A program made the translations under genes and the position numbers. Shown here one piece after another: positions 23,099 through 30,509 of a stretch of DNA of 61,276 nucleotides. The stretch comes from Bacillota bacterium (GTDB taxonomy: Bacteria > Bacillota > Clostridia > Christensenellales > SZUA-584): positions 1 through 61,276 of the forward strand of contig JAEYPO010000028.1 in the NCBI GenBank assembly GCA_023410595.1, read 5' to 3'. Below the pieces are notes generated by a model. The model was not told the DNA's origin and did no database searches. It worked only from the letters and a program-made list of their open reading frames with translations. The first letter of the stretch is position 1, and the number at the start of each line of letters is the position of its first letter.

Positions 23099-23659
23099 AT
23101 GTATCAAAAAGATACTTCCGGCTTCATAGACGCGCGCGAGCTTAGGCTGCTTGAAACGGTGCGAAGGCTGTGGATGGAACACGTGTTTTGGACGAGGCTG
23201 TTTATAATAAGCACGGCGGCAAATCTGCCCGACATAAGGCCGGTTACGGAAAGGCTGCTGCGCAACCCTAAGGATTTCGCGGCGAGCTTGAGGCCGCTTT
23301 ACGGCGAGCGCGTGGCGCAGATGTTTGACGACCTGCTTACGCAGCATCTGCTTATAGCCGCCGACCTTGTAAACGCCGCCAAGGCGGGCAATTCGAGCCT
23401 TGCCGCGCAGAAAAGGGCGGCGTGGTACGCAAACGCCGACAGCATCGCCGGTTTTCTTGCGGGTATTAACCCGTTCTGGAACAGCGAGACATGGCGTTCG
23501 CTGCTGTACGACCACCTTAATATGACGGAGAACGAGGCCGTGCAGATTCTTAATGGGCGCTATGCGGACAGTATCGCGCAGTTTGACGCCATACAGGAGG
23601 AAGCGCTCCGCATGGCCGACGAGATGGGTTACGGTATCATAAGGCAGCTGCGGCTGTAA
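23099..23659 (+). CDS. Conserved helical hypothetical protein
   Basis: A 186-residue protein, almost all helical, with LLETVRRLWMEHVFWTRLFI at the N-terminus and repeated H-x-x-W/L motifs. It includes RLLRNPKDFAASLRPLYG, LLTQHLLIAADLV, INPFWNSETWRSLLYDHL and MADEMGYGIIRQL. The histidines (EHVFW, QHLLIA, DHLNMT) could be metal ligands, as in the divergent DUF2935 neighbour at 21975. I recognise it as conserved in spore-forming Firmicutes but know no function. AGGAGG precedes the ATG. A family F hairpin follows the stop. Confidence 0.75.
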   Translation: MYQKDTSGFIDARELRLLETVRRLWMEHVFWTRLFIISTAANLPDIRPVTERLLRNPKDFAASLRPLYGERVAQMFDDLLTQHLLIAADLVNAAKAGNSSLAAQKRAAWYANADSIAGFLAGINPFWNSETWRSLLYDHLNMTENEAVQILNGRYADSIAQFDAIQEEALRMADEMGYGIIRQLRL

Positions 23660-23667
23660 AACGCTTA

Positions 23668-23705
23668 ACACCCTATTCAAGCCTCACGACTTACTAGGGA
23701 CCCCT
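23668..23705. repeat. Family F hairpin repeat
   Basis: ACACCCTATTCAAGCCT...ACTTACTAGGGACCCC directly follows the stop at 23659. It is more degenerate than the copies at 19317-19393. Confidence 0.6.
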
Positions 23706-23901
23706 GGCGGTATTAGCCGCCTGTTTTGCATGCTCTAAAATCCGTTCACCGTATTCACACCGGTTTGTATGAACGCGCTGCATATATACCACGATTCGAA
23801 AAACATGGTAAAAGTTACAGAACATATTACAGTTTACGTTCATAGTATAGATTAGCACACACACAATATGCAAAAAATCTTAAAGAGAGGAGATTATATA
23901 T

Positions 23902-24306
23902 ATGCCTGACGGCTATGATACAACCGGTACTCAGATCGCGCAGCGCGGCGGATTCCGCGGCGGGTTTCCTCGCGGCGGATTTCCACGCGGCGGATTTCCC
24001 GGCGGTTTTCGCCGTTTTCCACGGAGGTTCCCTATAAGACGGTTCCGTAGACCCTTCTTCCCGTTCTTCTTCGGATTCCCCGCAAACCGGTGCTTCTTTG
24101 TCGACCAGTTCGGCAGGTGCTGCGACAGGTTTGGCAGATGCTTCAGTCCCGGGTTTGACTTCGATTTCTTTCCTATAGCTCTCGCCGATTCCAGCGACAG
24201 CTGGTACGGCGTACAGGGAGGCTGGGATATGATGTCCGACGGCGCTGATGAAGCGGACAGCGCGGCGGTATTCAACGACACAACGGGTTACGATTACGAA
24301 GTATAA
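23902..24306 (+). CDS. Gly/Phe/Arg-rich protein, possible spore coat component
   Basis: A 134-residue low-complexity protein. Residues 15-42 are tandem RGGFPRGGFP units. They pass into an Arg/Phe block (RFPIRRFRRPFFPFFFGF), then a Cys-containing segment (NRCFFVDQFGRCCDRFGRCF) with four Cys, and an acidic tail rich in Asp and Ser (DGADEADSAAVFND). This charge-block layout with Cys crosslinking potential resembles spore coat and exosporium proteins, but I know no direct homologue. GAGAGGAG precedes the ATG, and a strong terminator follows. Confidence 0.75.
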   Translation: MPDGYDTTGTQIAQRGGFRGGFPRGGFPRGGFPGGFRRFPRRFPIRRFRRPFFPFFFGFPANRCFFVDQFGRCCDRFGRCFSPGFDFDFFPIALADSSDSWYGVQGGWDMMSDGADEADSAAVFNDTTGYDYEV

Positions 24307-24365
24307 CGGCTTTTCAGCACATAAGACATAACCAACATAACGTTTGGCTTTGAATGGATATAAAA

Positions 24366-24398
24366 AAGGAACCGGCTTTTCAGCCGGTTCTATGTTTT
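24366..24398 (+). terminator. Terminator of the Gly/Phe/Arg-rich protein gene
   Basis: GAACCGGC-TTTTCA-GCCGGTTC is followed by TATGTTTTT. A-rich sequence on the other side could make it bidirectional. Confidence 0.85.
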
Positions 24399-24412
24399 TA
24401 AGCGGGTTACGC

Positions 24413-24465
24413 ACCGCATGACCACCCCAAAAGCCTTTGGTTTCAGGAGACCCCCGCGCTTTAGT
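24413..24465. repeat. Degenerate family F hairpin
   Basis: ACCACCCCAAAAGCC...GGTTTCAGGAGACCCCC. The rest of the interval up to 24725 holds no gene I can support. Confidence 0.5.
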
Positions 24466-24725
24466 GACGGCCCAAGTCGCGAGACCTGACGGGGGGGGAT
24501 GATGAGAAAGTATCTAAGTTCCTTGCCGCGAATGTGAAAATCACAATGGGCGCACAGAGTCGTGCGCCCTGTAAGGATATGCAGCCCGTTACCTTTTATT
24601 CTCCGCAAAGATGTACGCTTATTACCGCCTATAGGCTTGAAAATTCAGAGGAAGCGAAGCGGCCGAAGAATATTAAGGCATAAGCTAATTTATGATCCCC
24701 CGGCAAAGGGGGGATCGGCCTAACG

Positions 24726-25049
24726 TCACGCGCCTAGCAGCCCGTTTAAAAACTTGATGTTTTCCGCGATGACATCCTGATAAATCTGCGCAGACTTCAC
24801 ATACGCCTTGACGTCCTGATGCGCTAAAAAGCCTTTATAGTCCGCATAAAGCTTATCAAGCCTTTGTGCGGCTTCCTGCTCGCTCAGCTGAAGCCCAAGC
24901 AGGCGGGCGTGCTCCCTCTCAAAGCCCATCATCTGCCTGCCCAGTGCCGGGCTGCCCGATATCTTCTTTCTGAGCGACGTCATTTCGGCGTACTCCCGCG
25001 TAGCCTTCAGCGCCTGCGCAAGCTCCTGCAACTCTTTTTTAAGTACCAT
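24726..25049 (-). CDS. YlbF/YmcA-family protein
   Basis: A 107-residue coiled-coil protein of the YlbF/YmcA (Com_YlbF) family. Bacillus members form the Y-complex that stimulates RNase Y processing and affects sporulation, competence and biofilm formation. Length and helical pattern fit: LAQALKATREYAEMTSLRKKI, a break at SGSPALG, then a long second helix ending in YQDVIAENIKFLNGLL. The Fe-S-binding cysteines of YlbF/YmcA are absent, as in many paralogues. GGGAG precedes the ATG. Its partner proteins are not nearby. Confidence 0.8.
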   Translation of the reverse strand: MVLKKELQELAQALKATREYAEMTSLRKKISGSPALGRQMMGFEREHARLLGLQLSEQEAAQRLDKLYADYKGFLAHQDVKAYVKSAQIYQDVIAENIKFLNGLLGA

Positions 25050-25116
25050 GGTGTGTATTCTCCCGAGCTTTCATTTTTGATTTATTATATTTGGAAGAAT
25101 ACATATTTGTGCGGCG

Positions 25117-25899
25117 TTACATCGCCTCCGCCTGCGCCCGCGTCCACTCTATGAGCTCCGCCATTTTGCCGTACGACGCCCGCACGCCCCCGGGAATTCC
25201 GCCCAGCTTTACGATATCAAGCAGCGTTTGTTCGCACCCCAAAGGTTTTATCTCAAAGCCGCTTATATACTTAATGCTCCTCTTCCTGCTCGGGAAGTAC
25301 TCCCGGTTCAGCGCGAACAGCGCCTGCAGAAAGTGATCGAGCGCTATGTCCAGCGCGAAATGGTAAAAAAGAACGTCTCCTCTTGCCGCCGCACGCTCTA
25401 TGTCTTCCGTATCGCAAAGCGCCTCAGAATGGAATTTAAACAGCGCTCGCGAAAGCCGCTCCGGGTATTCGGCGAGCCTTGCCTTGAGCCCCCCAAGGAA
25501 GCCGGTTTTGTCGAACAGTACGTCTATGTTTTTAAGCGTCGCGAGCCTGCCCACCGGGTAATAGTAGTTGTCGAGCTTGTCGGGCAAAGCGCCCGCGAGC
25601 GTCTGCTCCGCTTCGTCCAGAGTCTCCCGCTCCGTAACATACATCAGCCAGACCTCTTCGCCGTTTATATGCGCAAGGTCGCATACGCCCCAGCGCGTAC
25701 GCTCCCGCCCCGGCACGTAGCCCGCAGAGATGTGCGTAACGAGCGGCGCCCGCTCGTTTTCGGGCGGTATGTCGGAGCAGTATACGAATATGTCTACGTC
25801 GCTTTCTTTATCCTCCCCTGCCGCGGGCGAGGAACACAGCCCCGCCGCTCCGATTAGCGGATGGGCTTTCAGCGCCTCAGATATCGCGTTAATGTCCAT
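25117..25899 (-). CDS. Nucleotidyltransferase-fold protein (DUF4037-like)
   Basis: A 260-residue protein with an N-terminal Pol-beta/MNT-type nucleotidyltransferase domain. The catalytic Asp pair is in ESDVDIFVY near residue 37; the preceding Gly-Ser motif is degenerate (GLCSSPAAGEDKE). The C-terminal half is helical with FHFALDIALDHFLQALFALN and an FPSRKRSI segment, like DUF4037 and aminoglycoside adenylyltransferase-type proteins. A GTG frame opens at 25908, but the ATG at 25899 has AAGGAA at good spacing. A promoter reading TTGAGG-N18-TATAAT lies at 25952-25923. Substrate unknown. Confidence 0.72.
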   Translation of the reverse strand: MDINAISEALKAHPLIGAAGLCSSPAAGEDKESDVDIFVYCSDIPPENERAPLVTHISAGYVPGRERTRWGVCDLAHINGEEVWLMYVTERETLDEAEQTLAGALPDKLDNYYYPVGRLATLKNIDVLFDKTGFLGGLKARLAEYPERLSRALFKFHSEALCDTEDIERAAARGDVLFYHFALDIALDHFLQALFALNREYFPSRKRSIKYISGFEIKPLGCEQTLLDIVKLGGIPGGVRASYGKMAELIEWTRAQAEAM

Positions 25900-25922
25900 A
25901 AAGCGCACTTCCTTTTTTCCCG

Positions 25923-25952
25923 ATTATACCACCCCGCCGCGTCTCCCCTCAA
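25923..25952 (-). promoter_or_regulatory. Promoter of the nucleotidyltransferase gene
   Basis: Minus-strand TTGAGG (25952-25947), 18 bases, TATAAT (25928-25923), ending 24 bases before the ATG. Confidence 0.7.
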
Positions 25953-25960
25953 CCCCTCTG

Positions 25961-26145
25961 TTGACAAATATCGGCAAATCACATATTAGTATATTAATAA
26001 ATAAAGGTGGTGTTTTTTGACGTCGGTTCTGTAAGAGCGAAATTCAAGCGGCATGTTTCATGCCTCGTTTGCCTTGGAAGCTTCCGTTAAAGCCACATTT
26101 GAAAGCACGTTCACGGCGCGGAGTTTTTGTACCGCGCCGTTTTTA
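25961..26145 (+). ncRNA. Candidate small RNA with own promoter and terminator
   Basis: TTGACA (25961-25966), 17 bases and TATTAG (25984-25989) precede a transcript of about 150 bases. It would end in the strong terminator CGGCGCGG...CCGCGCCG plus TTTTT at 26114-26144. The interior has no convincing reading frame but has the hairpin GGCATG-TTT-CATGCC and the palindrome GGAAGCTTCC. It matches no class I recognise (not SRP, tmRNA, 6S or RNase P). Confidence 0.55.
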
Positions 26146-26146
26146 T
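26113..26146 (+). terminator. Orphan intrinsic terminator
   Basis: CGGCGCGG and CCGCGCCG form an 8-bp G+C stem over a 10-base loop, followed by TTTTTATT. No protein gene on this strand precedes it within 4 kb. Confidence 0.88.
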
Positions 26147-26244
26147 TCTTTAAAAAATATTCTGCGGGGCCGATTTGGGCTAACGCCCGGAAAAGAAGAT
26201 AACATGAAATTTGTAAAAGGCGAAACATACGATAAAGCGCCTGC

Positions 26245-26440
26245 TGTATTTATGGCGGGCGTCCGAAGAACGCCCCTACGCAAAGGAAGAAACTGCGGTG
26301 CGCAGGGGGCGGTCTCAGACCGCCGGAAACGGCGCGGACAACGGGGGCAAAAATATACCCTATCGGCGCTTCGCGCCATTTCCCCTGCCGGGGCCCCCGG
26401 CGAACATAGTTCGCCCGGGGTGGGTGAAAGGGGAAACATT
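26245..26440. repeat. Composite repeats (families A, A', B, D inverted)
   Basis: GGGCGTCCGAAGAACGCCC (family A), GGGCGGTCTCAGACCGCC (A'), CCTATCGGCGCTTCGCGCC (B, inverted) and CCCCGGCGAACATAGTTCGC (D) occur in series. Frames across this stretch are repeat artefacts. Confidence 0.8.
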
Positions 26441-26566
26441 TCTATCGCCCAGCTCTGATTACAAGCTGTTTTACAAGCCTATAATATGGTATAATTCACA
26501 TATGCGGCATTAAGTCACAAAAAAAGGCCGTGCGAGCTTCATCTTTACATTTATCCGGAGGAAGCT

Positions 26567-27112
26567 ATGACCATATTGAACGAGACGATACTGAAAGACG
26601 GCAGGCTGCTCGTGCTGAGGCGCTCACGCGTTTCCGACGCGCAGCGCATACTCGATTATCTCAACACGGTAGGCGGAGAGAGTGACAACCTCACGTTTGG
26701 CAGGGACGGCTGCCGCAGCATTACGGTGGCGCAGGAGGCCGAGCATATCGAAAAGCTTTCCTCTTCCCCCAACACGCTTTCCATGGTCGGCCTCGTGGGC
26801 GGCGGCATAGTCAGCCTGTCGCAGATACGCGGCGAGACGCCGCTGCGAGTGTCGCACAACTTCCAGCTTTCCATAACTGTATTAAAGGCGTGCTGGGGCC
26901 TTGGCATAGGCGCCGCCTCCATGGCCGAGCTGCTGAGCTTCGCGCGGGAGCGCGGGGCAAAGGCCGTGCACCTTGGCGTGCGCGCGGGCAACGACGTCGC
27001 AATACACCTTTACGAGAAGTTCGGCTTTGCGCGCGCGGGCTTACACCGCGGCTTTTTCAACATAAACGGAGTATATCACGACGAGATACTAATGGACCTG
27101 TACTTTGGCTAA
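26567..27112 (+). CDS. GNAT acetyltransferase
   Basis: A 181-residue GNAT protein of the RimI/RimJ-like type. The opening is LRRSRVSDAQRILDYLNTVG, the acetyl-CoA loop is KACWGLGIGAASMAEL near residue 112, and VHLGVRAGNDVAIHLYEKFG is followed by GLHRGFFNINGVYHDEILMDL. Length fits. The ATG at 26567 has GGAGGA. It is monocistronic and ends at a bidirectional terminator shared with the converging permease gene. Substrate unknown. Confidence 0.88.
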   Translation: MTILNETILKDGRLLVLRRSRVSDAQRILDYLNTVGGESDNLTFGRDGCRSITVAQEAEHIEKLSSSPNTLSMVGLVGGGIVSLSQIRGETPLRVSHNFQLSITVLKACWGLGIGAASMAELLSFARERGAKAVHLGVRAGNDVAIHLYEKFGFARAGLHRGFFNINGVYHDEILMDLYFG

Positions 27113-27155
27113 AGCGCATATCAACCGCCGCCAAAAGCCTTGTTTATGAACATGC

Positions 27156-27186
27156 AAAAAGCCCGCAACGTATGCGGGCTTTCTCA
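27156..27186. terminator. Bidirectional terminator between GNAT and permease
   Basis: AAAGCCCGCA-ACG-TATGCGGGCTTT, with T-rich sequence on one side and A-rich on the other. It serves the converging genes ending at 27112 and 27207. Confidence 0.85.
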
Positions 27187-27206
27187 TCTTAAGCGTGACT
27201 CATTCT

Positions 27207-28679
27207 CTATTCGGCTTCCTGTGCTTCTTCCTTCTTTTTTCCGATATTGAGTATCAGGTTGAGCAATATGCCGAATATGGCCGCTCCGGCTATGCACGGA
27301 ACGTCTATGCCGAAGAACGGTATGTTGCCGCCGAACGCGTATTTGCCGCCGAGCCCGATTATCATTATCGTTGCTATAACGGCCACGTTCTTTGAGTTGA
27401 ACATGTCAACCTTCTTGTCAATCATTATGGCTATGCCCTGAGCGGCTATGGCGCCGAAGAGGTATATCTCCAGCCCGCCTATGACCGCAAGCGGTATCGC
27501 GTAAATGCCCTGTATGAGCGGCGTGAAGAACGATATAACCATCGCGACAACGGAGGCGGCTATAAGCACCGGAACGGAGAACACGCGCGTTATCGCCATC
27601 GTGCTTATGTTTTCCCCGTAGTTCGTGCCAGCGGGACCGCCGATAGCGCCGGATATCATGTCGCAGACGCCGTCGCCTATAAGGTTGCGGTCAAGCATGC
27701 CGGCGAGCGGATAATGCTTGCCTGTGTTCTTCTTTCTGGCGAGATCGTTGACATATACGTCGAGCTGGAATATGTGAGCCGTCGATTCGGGTATCGTTGC
27801 TATGGCTATCGGCATTATGGCCCATATCGCCTCCGCCGAGAACTTTGGCAGCGTGAACGCGGGAACGGAAATCGGCCCTGCCGACCACAGCGACGCCGTC
27901 AGCGCTTCCTTCGGTATCGTGCGGAACAAGTTGAAATCCGCGCCTCCTGCCCAGTAGATGACCGCGGCAGTGAGGCAGCCCACGGCGGCCCCCAGCAGCA
28001 GCGGAAGCTGTCCCAAAAAGCCTTTAAGGTAACGAGAGAATAGTATCGTGGAAAGCAGCGTGGCAAGCGATACTACCCAGACCCATCCGCTGCCCAGCAC
28101 GCCCGGCACAGCCGCTCCGCCGGACATTGCGGGCGCCGCGTCTCCAAGAGCGTTGCCAGCAAGCGTTAAGCCGATTACCATTGCGATAGAGCCTGTTATT
28201 GTAGCCGGCAATACATTCTCTATTTTATTCTTGCCCCAGAACCTCACTATAAGGCCGGCGACTATGGAAATAAGGCCGGACATAACGATGCCGAACTGCG
28301 CGTAAGATATCGCCTCCGCGGGCATTACCGACGTCGTTTTATTGAGCCAGTCGGAAAGCTGGGAAGCGGCCGCGGGGCTTAGCTTGTCTGCGATGGACTG
28401 GCTGGTCATCAGGCTGATGACGGCGGTAAGGTAAGAAAAACTGGAACCGTAGTATAGCGGTATCTTCTTGCCGCTGATAAGTATGAAGCACAGCGTTGCG
28501 AGGCCGCTCGCGAAGATGGTGGTGGACACCTGAAACCCCGTGATAAGCGCGACCGCTATAGTCGCGGGGAACATGACGATGACCTGCTGGACAGCGTACA
28601 GCAGCAGCTTCAATACCGGCGGCCGCTCGTCGGGGAGGTAGCCCGTAACAGCTCTCTTGGGTTGTTCATTAACGGACAT
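27207..28679 (-). CDS. Uracil/xanthine permease (NCS2 family)
   Basis: A 490-residue nucleobase:cation symporter of the NCS2/UraA family with about 14 membrane segments. Diagnostic motifs are QQVIVMFPATIAVALITGF near residue 30, ATIPESTAHI near 310 (the substrate Glu), GDGVCDMISGAIGGPAGTNY near 350 and IDKKVDMFNSKN near 430. It imports uracil or xanthine; specificity cannot be resolved. The ATG at 28679 follows AAGGAG. The leader contains an intrinsic terminator and a competing antiterminator sequence, so premature termination control is likely. Confidence 0.93.
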   Translation of the reverse strand: MSVNEQPKRAVTGYLPDERPPVLKLLLYAVQQVIVMFPATIAVALITGFQVSTTIFASGLATLCFILISGKKIPLYYGSSFSYLTAVISLMTSQSIADKLSPAAASQLSDWLNKTTSVMPAEAISYAQFGIVMSGLISIVAGLIVRFWGKNKIENVLPATITGSIAMVIGLTLAGNALGDAAPAMSGGAAVPGVLGSGWVWVVSLATLLSTILFSRYLKGFLGQLPLLLGAAVGCLTAAVIYWAGGADFNLFRTIPKEALTASLWSAGPISVPAFTLPKFSAEAIWAIMPIAIATIPESTAHIFQLDVYVNDLARKKNTGKHYPLAGMLDRNLIGDGVCDMISGAIGGPAGTNYGENISTMAITRVFSVPVLIAASVVAMVISFFTPLIQGIYAIPLAVIGGLEIYLFGAIAAQGIAIMIDKKVDMFNSKNVAVIATIMIIGLGGKYAFGGNIPFFGIDVPCIAGAAIFGILLNLILNIGKKKEEAQEAE

Positions 28680-28719
28680 AGTACAATACTCCTTCCAAAA
28701 ATAAATATGATATAACAGA

Positions 28720-28803
28720 ATATATAAAAAAATAACACGATTTTCGTGTTATCTGACAGCGGTTATACGGTTTTCGAAATACTTCTCCAAAAAGGAAACA
28801 CGA
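28720..28803 (-). promoter_or_regulatory. Attenuator leader of the nucleobase permease gene
   Basis: On the minus strand ATAACACGA-AAA-TCGTGTTAT followed by TTTTTTATAT (28752-28720) is an intrinsic terminator between the leader and the gene. Upstream, TCGTGTT (28803-28797) is an exact copy of the terminator 3' arm and can pair with AACACGA as antiterminator. The class is not identified: it is not a purine riboswitch by motif, and a PyrR-type loop (AATCGGACAGGCC near 28815) is only a partial match. Confidence 0.7.
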
Positions 28804-29070
28804 GGCCTGTCCGATTGTCTAAAGCTAATTTCGCAGAACTCAGAAACCCCGAAGCGCATCCGTTTTCACCCTTCCTCCATATTCCTACAGGATTTTACCA
28901 TACGGCGAAGAGCCTTTCAAGAAAAATATTCGAATTAAATCAAAAAAATTGCGCAATGTACGCTTTCTCTGGTATGGCGCGAAAAGAAGCGAACTATATG
29001 TTGTTATTATGTCATTTATGCATATGTGCTAACATTTTTATACAGGAGGCGACCTTAATAATCATGCCCT

Positions 29071-29415
29071 CTACTTCCCGAACTTTTCTTTGAGCCGCGT
29101 CTCCACATACGGTATCGGCGCGATTACGCAGGCTAATCCGAGCGCCATCAGTATCATCAGCAGCACTTCGGGCTCCAGCGGCAGAGCGAGGTTGGCCGCA
29201 ACCGTAACGGCGGTAAGCGCCGGGCCTATGACAAGCCATATCCTTCCCGCTATATCGTGCGCGGCTGCCCACGCCTCGCGGGAGGCCATGGAGCGCGCGG
29301 TGCGGTAGCCGTATAACATGTTGATATTTTTCGGCGGGCGGAACCTCATTACCAGCCCCATCGCCGTTATAATAAGCGGTATGAGCAGGCTCACCCCCCA
29401 GTAAAACAAGCCCAT
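29071..29415 (-). CDS. SdpI-family membrane protein
   Basis: A 114-residue membrane protein with about three membrane helices. The SdpI signature NINMLYGYRTARSMASREAWAAAH is intact near residues 30-53. The prototype SdpI gives Bacillus immunity to the SdpC toxin and signals its presence, but many family members have unknown roles. The long frame from 29535 is rejected because the ATG at 29415 has AAAGGAGG. No toxin gene of the SdpC type is visible nearby. Confidence 0.82.
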   Translation of the reverse strand: MGLFYWGVSLLIPLIITAMGLVMRFRPPKNINMLYGYRTARSMASREAWAAAHDIAGRIWLVIGPALTAVTVAANLALPLEPEVLLMILMALGLACVIAPIPYVETRLKEKFGK

Positions 29416-29531
29416 GTTTCCTCCTTTGTGAAGCTTTACGCTTAACTTTCCCCTCCAATATACAACAGCACAGCGCCCTGAGTCCAGCGCGTTTCTCGCG
29501 CATAGCCTGTCCCATACGCATTGCCCCGCCG

Positions 29532-29972
29532 TCACAGTATGAACACCCTTGCTCCTATCTCGATGAACTTAAACAGCTCCTCTATGTCTTCGTTGAGCAT
29601 CCTTACGCAGCCGTTTGAAGCGTGCGTGCCTATTGAAGAAGGGGCGTTCGTGCCGTGTATGCCTATGCCCGGCGCGGAGAGGCCTATCCATCTTGTGCCG
29701 TACGCCTTGCGGTAAGGGCATTCTATCTTGTTCACGACGGTAAAGTCGCCCTTGGGAGTCGGTGTGGACGTCTTGCCTATGGCGACCGAATACACCCTGA
29801 AAAGCTCTTCGTCACAAAAAAGAAAAAGCTCCCTCGACTCTACAAGCACGAGTATCTCGTATCTGGTTTTTGCCGGCGAGGGCACGGCTTCTTCCTGAGC
29901 GAGCGTTGCTTCCTTTACCGCGCAGCCGGTAAGCAGCATTAAAAGCAAAACCAGCAAGCATACTTTTTTCAT
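29532..29972 (-). CDS. L,D-transpeptidase (YkuD) lipoprotein
   Basis: A protein of about 146 residues with a lipoprotein signal (MKKVCLLVLLLMLLTGC; lipobox LTGC). A YkuD domain follows: YEILVLVESRELFLF, PTPKGDFTVVNK and the active site IGIHGTNAPSSIG...SNGCVRM, where the Cys is the nucleophile. Such enzymes form 3-3 peptidoglycan crosslinks or attach proteins to the wall. The start is uncertain: the ATG at 29972 gives a compact signal peptide, 29990 is possible, and the frame from 30077 is unlikely. The lipobox implies membrane anchoring outside the cell. Confidence 0.88.
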   Translation of the reverse strand: MKKVCLLVLLLMLLTGCAVKEATLAQEEAVPSPAKTRYEILVLVESRELFLFCDEELFRVYSVAIGKTSTPTPKGDFTVVNKIECPYRKAYGTRWIGLSAPGIGIHGTNAPSSIGTHASNGCVRMLNEDIEELFKFIEIGARVFIL

Positions 29973-30084
29973 TTCTTTGGCCCATTTCATATAATAGACT
30001 CGTTTAAATGTATGAAACAAACGCGGCTGTTTATGTGCTTTAAGGCGTGTTTTTATCATGACGCATGAGCGCTTCATATAACCC

Positions 30085-30410
30085 GTCAGGCCTCACGTCT
30101 TTTTTGGTGGACCCGTAGCTCCCCTTTTTAGGGGAAGTGGCGCAAGGCGCCGATAGGGTATGCTTCTGCCCACCTCTCACGTCTTTTTGGGAACCCGTAG
30201 CTTCCCCTTTTAGGGGAAGTGGCGCAAGGCGCCGATAGGGTATGCTCCTGCCCGCCTCTTAAGTCTTTTTGGGGATCCGTAGCTTCCCCTTTTAGGGGAA
30301 GTGGCGCAAGGCGCCGATAGGGTATGCTTGGTGCCCGCCTCTTAAGTCTTTTCTGGGACCCAGCTTCCCCTTTTAGGGGAAGTGGCGCAAGGCGCCGATA
30401 GGGTATCTTA
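30085..30410. repeat. Tandem array of four 82-bp hairpin units
   Basis: The units begin near 30114, 30196, 30278 and 30360. Each has TAGCTTCCCCTTTTAGGGGA, AGTGGCGCAAGGCGCCGATA, GGGTATGCT and a linker with CTCACGTCTTTTTGG. Spacing is almost exactly 82 bp, and copies differ at only a few positions. The linker resembles family F and the hairpin is family B. Confidence 0.9.
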
Positions 30411-30509
30411 ATTGGCGGTCCATTGCTATAATCACCATTTTGTGGTATCTTCTGATCAGTAAATACTTTCTTTTTGTATCATCCAAGTTTCCATAAGAGG
30501 TACAGACGC

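Noticed and set aside
28800..28825. PyrR-binding loop upstream of the nucleobase permease
   Set aside because: AATCGGACAGGCC matches only part of the PyrR consensus and needs a gap, so I left the leader unclassified.
29071..29415. SdpI-like protein as part of a toxin-immunity system
   Set aside because: There is no SdpC-like toxin or SdpR-like regulator nearby, and most SdpI-family proteins are not linked to toxins.
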